Source: Pseudoalteromonas luteoviolacea NCIMB 1944 (GTDB taxonomy: Bacteria > Pseudomonadota > Gammaproteobacteria > Enterobacterales > Alteromonadaceae). From it: 64,000 nucleotides of DNA. The translations under genes were made by a program, and so were the position numbers. Location of the stretch: NCBI RefSeq assembly GCF_001625565.1, contig NZ_AUXS01000014.1, positions 1-64,000 of the forward strand, given 5' to 3'. The notes beneath the pieces are model-generated. The model saw nothing but the letters and a program-made list of their open reading frames with translations, had not been told where the DNA came from and ran no database searches. Shown here piece after piece: positions 1 to 8,898 of the stretch (positions are counted from its first letter, which is position 1; each line of letters starts with the position of its first letter).

Positions 1-40
1 CGCGTAATCATCATCGACTAATTGTTATTATTGTAGTGGC

Positions 41-61
41 CTGAGGTGTTGAACACCTCAG
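41..61. terminator. Stem-loop before the methyltransferase operon (terminator or attenuator)
   Basis: An 8-bp perfect stem (CTGAGGTG / CACCTCAG) with loop TTGAA is followed by TCTTTTATT. It ends 15 nt before a very strong SD (AAGGAGG, 76-82). It could terminate a gene cut off at the left edge or attenuate read-through into the following operon. One frame reads through the first bases to a stop at 19-21, so a truncated upstream gene may end there, but 18 bases cannot identify it. Confidence 0.5.
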
Positions 62-87
62 CCCTATCTTTTATTAAGGAGGAAAAT

Positions 88-846
88 ATGATTGAGGAAA
101 AAGCACAAGGTGATTGGGGCAGTATGCTCAACGAGTATTACCAACTTACCAGACACCCGTTGCCAGGCGAGTTAGATTTCTGGAAAGGGCAGATCAGCAA
201 AGGGGATTCGGTGATTGAAATTGGTGCAGGGCAAGGTTTCATCACAAAACATTTAGTTGAACAGCAACCGAGTAAGCTTTTACTGGTTGAACCTTGTGAG
301 TCATCAGCTCGTTATCTAGAGCCACTCTCAAAGCAAACTAAGTTCATTGATATTTCATATGACCTATTTGAAACATGTGAAAACTTGCGTGTATCAGATT
401 GCATCTTATTTCCCTATGACTCGTTGCCAATGGTAAGTTTTGACTCTTATGATCAGTTTTTTGCCAAAATCAGAGATAATTTAACGGATAGCGGTAAATT
501 TGTATTTCATATAAGTACTAAAAAGTGGAACGAAGAGTACATTAGCAAGTTTGAAAAGACATACCGTACCACAAAAACATTTCCTTCTGGCCGTAACGTA
601 ACCATTCTTGCGTGGGCTGAAAAGCATTCAGATACTGGCTACACCAAATTCTTCTGCTTTATTGATAGTGAAACCCATGAGTCTGAATACTATCAGATGA
701 CTACCAATATCATTGATGAGCAGTTTGTTCAGTCAATGTGTGACAAGCATCAACTGTCTATTTCTAATGTACAAACATCATTTGATGGCTTGCCTGGAGA
801 GGATGATTTGGTGATCACCCTAACCAAACAAAGAGCGGCATCATGA
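88..846 (+). CDS. Class I SAM-dependent methyltransferase
   Basis: This encodes a soluble 252-residue SAM methyltransferase. The cofactor loop VIEIGAGQGF lies near residue 40, followed by an acidic-strand LLVEP segment as expected for a Rossmann-type class I enzyme. The ATG at 88 is preferred over the upstream in-frame ATG at 46 because AAGGAGG ends 5 nt before it and the 46 start would begin inside a stem-loop. Its stop overlaps the start of the MFS gene (ATGA), so the two are probably translationally coupled. The substrate cannot be told. The MFS transporter and CapA-like hydrolase beside it suggest a tailoring step in a cluster extending off the left edge, or a link to the lanthipeptide genes to the right. 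Confidence 0.8.
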   Translation: MIEEKAQGDWGSMLNEYYQLTRHPLPGELDFWKGQISKGDSVIEIGAGQGFITKHLVEQQPSKLLLVEPCESSARYLEPLSKQTKFIDISYDLFETCENLRVSDCILFPYDSLPMVSFDSYDQFFAKIRDNLTDSGKFVFHISTKKWNEEYISKFEKTYRTTKTFPSGRNVTILAWAEKHSDTGYTKFFCFIDSETHESEYYQMTTNIIDEQFVQSMCDKHQLSISNVQTSFDGLPGEDDLVITLTKQRAAS

Positions 847-2108
847 ATGCAGATATCATCAAAAAGAAAAACTTTTTCTTGTTGTGGCAAGGCAGCTTGG
901 TCAGCTTTATCGGCAGTCAATTACATTTGATAGCCTCACTGGCGTGGCTGAAGTCACACCCTGAATATACCTCTGCGATCCCACTTTATTTAATCGCGGC
1001 ATCGTTACCGATTGCATTAATGGGGTTATTTGGCGGCGCTTTGGTGGATCGTGGCTCAAGTAGAAAGATGGTTATTTTTGGCGATCTTATATCGGGTGTA
1101 CTGGCCGTGCTACTGGGCGCACTGTTTATATTTTCGGACTTGTTTGACAAACAATGGTTATTGATGGCGTTAATCTTAATTACGATTGGGATTGGGGTTT
1201 GCCAGTCTTTACACAAACCAGCCACGTTAAAGCTTATCAAACTCACTGTTACGAAGGATGAGTTGTGTGATGGGCATGCTTGGTATGAGTTTTCAAATCG
1301 CATTTCTGCTCCTATCGGTCATGCAATTGGTGGCTTTTTTATTACGGTTGTGAGTTTTGGTGCGCTGTACCTAGCGAATGGACTTAGTTTCATTGCATCA
1401 GCCTGGAGTGAATCAAAGATATCGCGCTCGCTAGAGCAAGACAACAAAGCCAATGAGCAGAAAAAGTTGAGTCTGAAAGACGTTTTTTCAGGGATTGGTG
1501 AAATATTAAATAACCCACAGTACAGTGGAATTAAATCTATTATTTTATTGGTTTTTATGTTGAATATATTTGTTGCGCCTATACCCGCGTTAATGCCATT
1601 TTTGGCGGTAGATATATTAGGCATGGAAATTAATTGGATTGGTTATCTATTCTTTATCTTAGGTCTTGGTTTATTTTTTGGTGTGTTAATTTCTAGCAAA
1701 GTATATAACAAAAAGATTCTTGGTTTTTGTATTGAGGATTTGCAGATACTCATTATGTGTGGCGCGTTTTTATTGTTGTATGCTGCAAGCAATTCGGTCG
1801 GTGTTGGGCTTGGGTTATTTTTAGTTGGTATGATATCTAGCTCGTTAAGTATTCACCTAACAACCCGCTTACAAGAAATGATCCCTGTGGATGCAACTGG
1901 TGTGGTGATGGGGTTTATCGTTTCTATGGCATACATCTGTACGCCTCTGGCACTGCTGGGGGTTGCGATAGCCCTTAAGTTAGTTGCACCTCAGGCGCTT
2001 ACTTTATTCTTTTTATTTTCTGCGTGCTGTTTAAGTGTGTACATCATAATCAAAACAGTGACAAACCGAACGGATTGGATTGGGAGATCTGAGAATGTCA
2101 AAAATTAA
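843..2108 (+). CDS. MFS transporter, probable exporter
   Basis: This is a 421-residue, highly hydrophobic protein with about 12 predicted membrane segments. The MFS loop between TM2 and TM3 is visible near residues 59-75 (GLFGGALVDRGSSRKMVI). It has no N-terminal signal peptide, and length and layout match drug/metabolite exporters of the MFS_3 type. It overlaps the methyltransferase by 4 nt and the CapA-like gene by 14 nt, so the three genes form one tight operon. A role in exporting a small molecule or giving self-protection is inferred from context. Substrate unknown. Confidence 0.8.
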   Translation: MNADIIKKKNFFLLWQGSLVSFIGSQLHLIASLAWLKSHPEYTSAIPLYLIAASLPIALMGLFGGALVDRGSSRKMVIFGDLISGVLAVLLGALFIFSDLFDKQWLLMALILITIGIGVCQSLHKPATLKLIKLTVTKDELCDGHAWYEFSNRISAPIGHAIGGFFITVVSFGALYLANGLSFIASAWSESKISRSLEQDNKANEQKKLSLKDVFSGIGEILNNPQYSGIKSIILLVFMLNIFVAPIPALMPFLAVDILGMEINWIGYLFFILGLGLFFGVLISSKVYNKKILGFCIEDLQILIMCGAFLLLYAASNSVGVGLGLFLVGMISSSLSIHLTTRLQEMIPVDATGVVMGFIVSMAYICTPLALLGVAIALKLVAPQALTLFFLFSACCLSVYIIIKTVTNRTDWIGRSENVKN

Positions 2109-3393
2109 TGTCATTGCTGCTGGTGACTGTTTTATCAACAGAGATCTGCCCAAAAGCACTGAGTTTGAGCACTTGGCTGAGTTTTTTAAACAAGCTGATG
2201 TGCGGTTTTGTAACTTTGAGTCCACCTTATGTGACACGACGAATATACTGTTTCCTGCAGCCAGCTCCGGCGGGACATGGGCTCAAACTCATTACCGTAC
2301 TTTAGATAATTTATCTGCGCTAGGCATTAATACCTTGTCTTTAGCCAATAACCACATTATGGATTATTCGCATGCAGGGTTGCAGATGACGACAAAGCAC
2401 CTTGTCGAGCGGGGATTTAAGGTGGCCGGTGCGGGAAATAATCTCAGAGAAGCTGCTGCGCCGACCTACCTTGAAACACTAGGGGGGCGAGTGGCGATGG
2501 TTGCTGCTACGACAACTTTTCATGACCATAATCGCGCCGGTGAACAAACGCCAGATCTGTCAGGGCGTCCAGGTTTAAACCCTCTGAGAGTGGAAACCGT
2601 ACATCAAATATCTGCCGATGCATTAGCCGTGTTGAAACAGATAGCGCAATCTACAGATATTAACGCCGAATTGGCTTATGCGGCGCAAAAAGGCAGCCTC
2701 ATTAGTGACGATCCGGATCAGGTCTTTTATTTTGGTGACTATGATTTTCAGCAAGGAGCAGAAAGTAAAAGTATCCATACACTCAATGCCCAAGATGTCG
2801 AGCGTATCTTCCAGTCAATTGACGAGGCAAAGAGTCAGAGTGATCTAGTTATGGTGAGCTTGCACTCTCACCAGATGAAGTTGGGCGATGCACACACTCC
2901 CCCAGAGTTTTTGCAGCATTTTGCTCGCCAGTGCATTGAGCGAGGCGCGCACATTTTTCTTGGCCACGGCCCGCACCACAACCGAGGTATGGAAGTGTAT
3001 CAGGGCTGTCCGATCTTCTATGGATTAGGCAATTTTATTTTCCACAACTTGACCGTGACCAAGCAACCTTGGGAGATGTATGAGCTACTTGGCTTAAAAC
3101 ATGAGAATCGCGTGACAGATGTACTGAATCGGCTCGATGGCAATGGTAGCAAAGGGTATAAAAAGCACCGTGAATATTGGACTTCATTCTTACCTGTTTG
3201 TGAATTTGAACATGGCAAGATGACGAGTCTTAAGATTTATCCGTGTGATCTGGGCGAAGGGGAACACAGGCATACTCTGGGTACACCGAGGTTGAGTTCA
3301 AGCCTAGCGAGTTTAGAAACATTTGTGCAGCTTTCTCGCCAGCTGGGAACAGAATTACAGTTTGGCGACGATCACCTAATTTATTCAATATAA
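2095..3393 (+). CDS. CapA family metallophosphatase-like protein
   Basis: This 432-residue protein has the CapA/PGA_cap signature set in order: AAGDCFINRD near the N-terminus, NFEST, LANNHIMDY (metal-ligand NHxxD), and a C-terminal GHGPHHNRGMEVYQ followed by PIFYGLGNFIF. CapA proteins have a calcineurin-like metallophosphatase fold and are best known from poly-gamma-glutamate capsule loci, though many members are of unknown function and occur in biosynthetic clusters. The ATG at 2095 is chosen because the protein aligns with the family from there and GGGAG precedes it; an in-frame TTG at 2080 is an alternative. No signal peptide is seen, unlike capsule-type CapA. No CapB/C-like ligase is in the window, so a poly-glutamate role is not supported. 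Confidence 0.8.
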   Translation: MSKINVIAAGDCFINRDLPKSTEFEHLAEFFKQADVRFCNFESTLCDTTNILFPAASSGGTWAQTHYRTLDNLSALGINTLSLANNHIMDYSHAGLQMTTKHLVERGFKVAGAGNNLREAAAPTYLETLGGRVAMVAATTTFHDHNRAGEQTPDLSGRPGLNPLRVETVHQISADALAVLKQIAQSTDINAELAYAAQKGSLISDDPDQVFYFGDYDFQQGAESKSIHTLNAQDVERIFQSIDEAKSQSDLVMVSLHSHQMKLGDAHTPPEFLQHFARQCIERGAHIFLGHGPHHNRGMEVYQGCPIFYGLGNFIFHNLTVTKQPWEMYELLGLKHENRVTDVLNRLDGNGSKGYKKHREYWTSFLPVCEFEHGKMTSLKIYPCDLGEGEHRHTLGTPRLSSSLASLETFVQLSRQLGTELQFGDDHLIYSI

Positions 3394-3407
3394 ATATCAA
3401 TAGTAAA

Positions 3408-3432
3408 GGTGGCGTTGCTGCGCCATCTTTTT
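3408..3432 (+). terminator. Rho-independent terminator after the CapA-like gene
   Basis: A 7-bp stem (GGTGGCG / CGCCATC, one G-T pair) with a 6-nt loop is followed directly by TTTTT. It closes the methyltransferase-MFS-CapA operon 15 bp after the stop codon. Confidence 0.75.
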
Positions 3433-3534
3433 ATATCTGAGCGATGCCATTCCTGTTAAATATTTCAGTTACTTCATATGTTTATTTTATGTTAAATTTT
3501 AAGTGTGCTGGGAAGATAAGACTGAGGGAATATC

Positions 3535-4629
3535 ATGACTCAACGACCACTTACACATTTATTCAGTTTATTGATACTAAGTGTGTTGATTTCTTTTAAT
3601 GCTTATGCAGAAAAGCTGGTGATGGTCGCAGAGGTAAAGGATTGGCAACAGGGAGCTGCAATACCACTTTGGTGCCATGCCCGAGCACTTCATAAATTCC
3701 ACATTACCAGTCACAGCGAAGCGCAGCTCAAGTGGATTAAGCCCAATGGTAGTTATGTCGAGCAGGGAGAGGTCATTGCACTGCAAGACGCTTATTACCT
3801 TGCTAAACAAAAAGAGCTTCTAGAATTAGATTTACAAACAGCCAAGTTAACCTATCAACTCGAACAAAGCGAGTATCAACGGCTTCAGAATTTAAGCCGA
3901 GATCATACTTCTGAACAGCAACTGATGCTCAGAGCAAACAAGGTTAAAGCTGCACAGTTGGCAAAACATCGACTTGAATCACAAATATCAGTGGCCACAC
4001 ATAAACTTGAAAAACTTAGCCATACTGCGCCTATTTCAGGGCAGATCATCCAAATTGATGCACAGCCAGGGCAATTTCTTAGCCAAGGGGAGCTGTTAGC
4101 TATCATTGAGCCGCAACAAGCCCAAGAGCTGAGTTGCGATATGCCGATGCACGCATATCAGGCAATAGGAGGAAGCCAAGGTTTAAAGTACGCGATGTTT
4201 AACGCTGAAGGACTGAATGCGATGCACTTTCTGCGTGGCAGTAAAATATCGTCCGAAGACAAGCAAGTGGTGAATTTTGTGCTCGGATACGATATGTCGG
4301 CTGAGGTTGGATTGCTGGTAGGGGAAAGTATAAAAGTTGACGTCAGCATGGAGCAGGATAGTTTAACTCAAATCCCGCACGATGCATTACAAATAGACTC
4401 ATCAAATCAATTTGTTTGGCGTTTAACCAACAGTGCCCATGTTGAACGGATCAAAGCTGAGGTGGTGTTTCACCTGCGCGATCAGGTGGTTGTCAGATCT
4501 GCGCTCCAAGTGGGGGAAAAAGTCGTGACGGTAGGAAAACAAGGCTTGACTGAGCAAGATCTTGTAAAGGTATCTGAATGGAATTCAGGGACCTTAACTC
4601 AGGCTCGATGGGAAACTGACCAGCTATGA
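3535..4629 (+). CDS. RND efflux periplasmic adaptor (MFP) subunit
   Basis: This 364-residue HlyD/MFP family protein has a Sec signal peptide (hydrophobic LFSLLILSVLISFNAYA, cut near residue 25). A split biotinyl-lipoyl domain follows (GSYVEQGEVIAL and, after the hairpin, SGQIIQIDAQPGQFLSQGELLAII). Between them is a coiled-coil hairpin rich in Q, E, L and K. The C-terminal barrel/membrane-proximal region ends with VGEKVVTVGKQGL. It overlaps the RND pump gene by 4 nt (ATGA), so adaptor and pump are coupled. No TolC-like outer membrane partner is present here, so a shared TolC is assumed. Confidence 0.85.
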   Translation: MTQRPLTHLFSLLILSVLISFNAYAEKLVMVAEVKDWQQGAAIPLWCHARALHKFHITSHSEAQLKWIKPNGSYVEQGEVIALQDAYYLAKQKELLELDLQTAKLTYQLEQSEYQRLQNLSRDHTSEQQLMLRANKVKAAQLAKHRLESQISVATHKLEKLSHTAPISGQIIQIDAQPGQFLSQGELLAIIEPQQAQELSCDMPMHAYQAIGGSQGLKYAMFNAEGLNAMHFLRGSKISSEDKQVVNFVLGYDMSAEVGLLVGESIKVDVSMEQDSLTQIPHDALQIDSSNQFVWRLTNSAHVERIKAEVVFHLRDQVVVRSALQVGEKVVTVGKQGLTEQDLVKVSEWNSGTLTQARWETDQL

Positions 4630-7600
4630 CAACACCACGGTCCTTTATCCAATCTGAGCAGGTGAACCGAGTCATTTTGTGTTTGGCACTGATGTCTATT
4701 GTGATTGCTGGCTATCAGGTTTTTTCGCTTAAAAGCGCTTTGCTCCCACCTATTGAAAAACCCCGGATAACTTTGCATACCAGCTGGCAGGGGAAGGGGG
4801 CCGATGAAATAGAGCAAACGCTGGTGACGCCTTTGGAACAACAATTGCGAAGTTTAAATGGTTTGAGTCGGATCGAGTCTGTGGTTTCAGAAAGCTTTGC
4901 TGCCACTGAGCTATTTTTTCATCCTGGGAGCGATTTGGATCAATTGTATCTCGAGGTCTTATCGCAAATTAATCAGGTGCCAAATTGGCCAACGCAAGTG
5001 CTACCTCCACGTGTGATCAACCAGTCATCTGGCGCGAATTTGACCCTCGCTTCGGCTATGTTGTATGGCGAACAGAATCACACCAAACAAGACTATATTC
5101 ATGTGATGGAGAAAATTATAGAGCCGGCACTGGCTAAGGTTCAGGGGGTTGCACGTATTGAAACCGGCTTTAATAGTACTGAGCAACGCATTGATATTCG
5201 ATTTCAGCCGAAGCAATTAACCCAACTGGGCTTAACTACTGAAGACATTGCCGCGGCATTGACTGCATTAAAAGATCAATCAGGTGGTCAAATGGTAATT
5301 GGTTCCCATGACTACAGTTTGCATTTTAACGGGCAAGTACCGTTAGAAGAACTGGGTAATGTGAATATCGCTGTACGTCAGGGGCATGTGATCCAGTTAC
5401 ACGAAATTGCAAAGATAGTACGCCAGCCTGCATCGCCATGGGGTTATGCGGCGTTTAAAGGCAAGCGGGCATTTTATTTTACCCTTGAGCCTAGTGCCAA
5501 TATTGACTCATTGGCCACCATGGCAGAAGTAAAAGCGGTTTTTGAGCAGCTCAATGACGGTGTTTTGCCACGCTATGGCATGCAATTGTCCTTGAGCCGT
5601 GATGACGCAAAATCTATTAATTCTGCTTTGCTTCAAGTCTATGGCAACTTATTACTTGGCATTGCGCTGGCAGGTATGATGTTGGTGTTATTCTTTGGTG
5701 ATTTAAGGTCTGTCGGCTTGATAATGCTTGCCGTGCCAGTGTGTTTATCTCTGGTTATATTGGGGATGAAAATAGGAGATTTTAGTCTCAATGTAATCTC
5801 TTTGGCTGGCATGGCATTGTCAACCGGTTTGCTATTGGATGCAGCCATAATTGTAATTGAGAATATAAATCGTCATCTAGGCTCAGGCAAGGCTGTTCAT
5901 ATGGCAATCGCACAGGGGACTCGAGAAGTTCGAGGTGCCATTGTTTCCTCGACGCTATCAAGTATTCTGGTGTTCATACCTATGGTAATGATGGAGTCGG
6001 TAGAAGCACAATTGTTTGTTGATTTGGCTTTTACTGTGTCCAATGCGCTGTTGGCTTCAGTTATCGTTGCGCTGGTGGTGTTGCCTGCGGTGGCTCGATA
6101 TTCGTTACGTCCGCGACCCGCGCTCAATACGACTCACAATATGGTCAATGTACGATGGCATAGTGCGCCAGTAAATCACTCAGGGGTGCGCTACGGTGTA
6201 TTGTTAGTGGGGTTACCCTTGGCCACAGTGCTGAGTGTGATGTGGCTGCCTGATTTTGATGTCCTCCCAAGCCCCAAACAAAAGAAAGTCAACGCCGTGG
6301 TGGTGTTTGAAGCGCCGCTATCAAGCCAAGCTGCTGAGCTGCAAATCGCGCAAAAAATTCAAGCGCGTTTGTTGCACGCGCAACAAAAAAAGCTCGCGCC
6401 ACAATACGGTGCATATGGCATGTTTTGTAATACTCAGCTTTGTCAGTTGTACTTCTATCCCAGTGATGATTGGGATATGAGTCGTTTTAGGCACTGGCTA
6501 AAAACAGATATTTTGGCCGATTTACCTGGCACTGTCAGTTATGTAATGCAGGCTAAGTTATTGAATTTCGCCTTACCGGATAACCGCACTATTGAACTGC
6601 AATTGTCCGGAGCTGCATTGCCTGAATTGCAATCGATGGGACAAACTTTACTGTCACAGCTTAGAAGTTTATATCCGCTTGCCAAAATAACAGAGAAGTC
6701 GCCTTTGTCTAATCATATGACACGCATTGAGTTTACAGTGCGACCGAACGCGCTTGCTCGTTTAGGTTTAACCAGAGCGACACTGAATAATTATTTGGTC
6801 ACGCTGACTGATGGAATGTATTTAGGTCATTATTATACGCAAGGTGCATCCTTACCTATGTATTTGAGTGGCGAACAGGTTAAGGATGTCGATAGCTTAT
6901 TAAACACCGCCATTTTGGTGCCCGATCATGGCTTGGTATACCTGCATCAGTTAGTCACAACACAAATGGTTAAGGTACCGTCTGAGTGGCTTAGGGTGAA
7001 TGGCGAACAGGCTGTTGCGTTGGCAATAGAGCCGCCCGAAGGGGTGGCCGTTGGCCCATTTGTGGAACAAATTAAGGCGAGTGTAAAAACGCAGTTAAAG
7101 CAGCTTGATCCGCAGCAGACGGTATTGGTCGCGTTCCAAGGGAGTGCAGATAACCTCAGTATATTTCTGCGAGAATTTTTGTTGCTAATTTTGTGTGCGT
7201 TGGCCGTGTTAAGCGTGTTGCTGTGGTTAACACTTAAATCTTGGCAGCTTGCGTTAGCTGTTTTATTGAGTTTACCTATGGCTTTATTTGGTGGTGTTTT
7301 GGCACTCAATGGGGTCGATATTATCTATGGGCAAAGCCTAGATATGATCACCATGATTGGCTTTATTATCTTGCTTGGTCTGGTCATCAATAATGCAATA
7401 TTGATTGCAGAGCAAGTGCGTATTGGCCGCGCAAATGGTTTAGCGCAATCACAATCGATTATATGTGCGATTAAAAACCGTAGACGACCAATATATATGA
7501 GTACGGGAACCAGTATTCTCGGTATGCTGCCATTGTTACTTAGCCCTGCTGAGGGCGCTGAAATTTATCGCGGGTTAGGTGCTGTGATTGTCGGGGGAAT

Positions 7601-7715
7601 GACGATTAATGCAATACTTGGCATGCAGTTTATGGCAGCCCTGTTATCGATGCCTTGGTTTGCCAATGCAAATATTGATGAAACAGTGAATATTAAACAG
7701 GTGGTACAACAATAA
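4626..7715 (+). CDS. RND efflux transporter, AcrB/MexB-like permease
   Basis: This 1029-residue RND permease has the two-repeat AcrB layout: TM1 near residues 13-33, a large periplasmic loop, TM2-6 at about 335-490, a second loop, and TM8-12 at about 845-1010. The TM4 proton-relay region reads LLDAAIIVIENINRHLG, retaining an essential Asp but with Ala where many pumps have a second Asp. The C-terminal repeat has GFIILLGLVINNAILIAEQ. It sits between the left operon and the lanthipeptide precursor and points towards the latter. Export of, or resistance to, the lanthipeptide is possible but unproven. Confidence 0.85.
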   Translation: MTTPRSFIQSEQVNRVILCLALMSIVIAGYQVFSLKSALLPPIEKPRITLHTSWQGKGADEIEQTLVTPLEQQLRSLNGLSRIESVVSESFAATELFFHPGSDLDQLYLEVLSQINQVPNWPTQVLPPRVINQSSGANLTLASAMLYGEQNHTKQDYIHVMEKIIEPALAKVQGVARIETGFNSTEQRIDIRFQPKQLTQLGLTTEDIAAALTALKDQSGGQMVIGSHDYSLHFNGQVPLEELGNVNIAVRQGHVIQLHEIAKIVRQPASPWGYAAFKGKRAFYFTLEPSANIDSLATMAEVKAVFEQLNDGVLPRYGMQLSLSRDDAKSINSALLQVYGNLLLGIALAGMMLVLFFGDLRSVGLIMLAVPVCLSLVILGMKIGDFSLNVISLAGMALSTGLLLDAAIIVIENINRHLGSGKAVHMAIAQGTREVRGAIVSSTLSSILVFIPMVMMESVEAQLFVDLAFTVSNALLASVIVALVVLPAVARYSLRPRPALNTTHNMVNVRWHSAPVNHSGVRYGVLLVGLPLATVLSVMWLPDFDVLPSPKQKKVNAVVVFEAPLSSQAAELQIAQKIQARLLHAQQKKLAPQYGAYGMFCNTQLCQLYFYPSDDWDMSRFRHWLKTDILADLPGTVSYVMQAKLLNFALPDNRTIELQLSGAALPELQSMGQTLLSQLRSLYPLAKITEKSPLSNHMTRIEFTVRPNALARLGLTRATLNNYLVTLTDGMYLGHYYTQGASLPMYLSGEQVKDVDSLLNTAILVPDHGLVYLHQLVTTQMVKVPSEWLRVNGEQAVALAIEPPEGVAVGPFVEQIKASVKTQLKQLDPQQTVLVAFQGSADNLSIFLREFLLLILCALAVLSVLLWLTLKSWQLALAVLLSLPMALFGGVLALNGVDIIYGQSLDMITMIGFIILLGLVINNAILIAEQVRIGRANGLAQSQSIICAIKNRRRPIYMSTGTSILGMLPLLLSPAEGAEIYRGLGAVIVGGMTINAILGMQFMAALLSMPWFANANIDETVNIKQVVQQ

Positions 7716-7799
7716 TTTCTGATAAAAAGAGTAAAAGTAGTACCGAATGTGTGCTGTGCGGGGTTAAATGCTGTTTGAATTCGCTCGTGTAAATGGCAG

Positions 7800-7825
7800 G
7801 CGGTTTGGAGCGTGCTTCAAACCGC
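7800..7825. terminator. Long GC-rich stem-loop between convergent genes
   Basis: An 8-bp perfect stem (GCGGTTTG / CAAACCGC), extendable by GAGC / GCTT to about 12 bp, lies between the convergent RND gene and the lanthipeptide precursor. There is no T-run on either side, so it may be a 3'-end protecting hairpin or a weak bidirectional terminator. Confidence 0.45.
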
Positions 7826-7834
7826 GACTGCAAG

Positions 7835-7861
7835 GGTGCGGCCGGCTAGGTGCGGCCGGCT
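7835..7861. repeat. Tandem 13-bp GC-rich repeat, two copies
   Basis: GGTGCGGCCGGCT occurs twice, separated by one A. Each copy contains the self-complementary GCCGGC, so the two can also pair as a 6-bp all-GC stem with an 8-nt loop. It lies 18 bp beyond the stop codon of the precursor (minus strand) in otherwise AT-leaning DNA. Confidence 0.8.
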
Positions 7862-7879
7862 GGCCTAATGCGACGACAA

Positions 7880-8074
7880 TTAGTGTGCAGGACATGCACC
7901 GTTGCCGAGAGAAAAACACAAATCATCACCGTGAATCTTGTTAACACGACAAGCGCCACCACCACCAAATGACGGACAATCTGTTCCGCCACCAATTTGA
8001 TCTGTGACATTAATGGGTAGGCTAGCTTTTTTAGAAAGGGCTTTGAGCTGATGCTTTTTCAATGTTAGTTTCAT
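7880..8074 (-). CDS. Putative class I lanthipeptide precursor peptide (GG leader)
   Basis: This 64-residue peptide has a basic, amphipathic leader (starts MKLTLKKHQLKALSKK) ending in DQIGGG at residue 30. This is the double-glycine type cut by C39-peptidase transporters. The 34-residue core starts TDCPSFGGGGAC and contains Cys33, Cys42, Cys53 and Cys61 but only three dehydratable residues: Thr31, Ser35 and Ser55. Glycine is abundant and the end is CPAH. The leader resembles the KKL-rich leaders of proteobacterial and Bacteroidetes LanBC systems. LanB, LanC and a C39 exporter are encoded 3.6-10 kb away on the opposite strand, beyond glmU. It could instead serve a disulfide-bonded peptide system, but the nearby LanB and LanC favour a lanthipeptide. 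An AGCAGGA SD-like sequence precedes the ATG. Confidence 0.75.
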   Translation of the reverse strand: MKLTLKKHQLKALSKKASLPINVTDQIGGGTDCPSFGGGGACRVNKIHGDDLCFSLGNGACPAH

Positions 8075-8898
8075 TGTTGTATTCCTGCTATTGGTTATTA
8101 ATTAACCTAACTGTATATGAGGTGTATCAGGAATTTAACTGACCGTTCTTACAGGTATAAAAGACGCCTATTTTTTCCATATACACAGGCAAACATAGGG
8201 TGGTGATTTGAGTGATGACAATGAGATAAAAAGGCCTTGCTTCCTTGCGAAGCCTATTAGGACACTCAGTACTAAATTATCAGCTTTGCCATGATGCAAA
8301 GCTGAGACGAAATAGCTTCCTTACTCATTCAATCCTTGAATGACATATCGCGAGAGCTTGTGTCCTTGTCTTAAGTTGACGCTCTTTTCTTATTATTATG
8401 CTGCTCTTTTGTTGCTATATGCTGTGCTCCTAGGGTGGCAGCAGCAGATTACAGCAATCTAAGATGTCTGCATTTGCTATAACAGAACCTCTGTTATTTC
8501 AATGAGGTAAATAATACTGAGTTTTTAATTTGAAAAAAGCCGTTAGTTATTACAGGTGTACAAAGCACATGATTTGATCAATAAAGTTAGGGCCATCACG
8601 TGGTTATCTATGAAGAATTGATAAAGCTGTAAGAGCTGAGTCTCACGTAATATCAGGCCATGCGCATTTTGCATGGTTGATAGAATGTGTGGCGATTTTG
8701 CTCACCATTTTATATCAATTCTTTGACGTAACTTATCTTTATGACTATCAATCTTGATAAATCGAGTTAAAATATCGGCAATAATTTCTGAACGATATTT
8801 CACCCTGCGATTGAGTTTGGTTGGGCACACGGAGTGACAACCTTAAAGTGAGAGGTATGAGTGAAGAAATCTTAAGTTCAAAAAAGGATTCACCACTG
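8075..8898. other. Long intergenic region between precursor and glmU
   Basis: This 0.8 kb region separates the divergent precursor and glmU genes. It has no convincing ORF. A perfect 9-bp hairpin (CAGCTTTGC / GCAAAGCTG, 8281-8304) and a 6-bp one (CCATGC / GCATGG, 8658-8676) are present; neither has a T-run. An AGGC/GCCT stem lies near 8232-8255. An untranslated RNA or long 5' leaders are possible; nothing further is recognised. Confidence 0.5.
8723..8751 (+). promoter_or_regulatory. Possible sigma-70 promoter for glmU
   Basis: TTGACG at 8723 and TATCAA at 8746 are separated by 17 bp, giving a plausible -35/-10 pair about 140 bp before the glmU start. The -10 is weak, so this is a suggestion only. 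Confidence 0.3.

Noticed and set aside
986..1303. Antisense ORFs within MFS, PKS and RND genes
   Set aside because: They are shadows of the long coding genes with no ribosome binding site or recognisable protein character.
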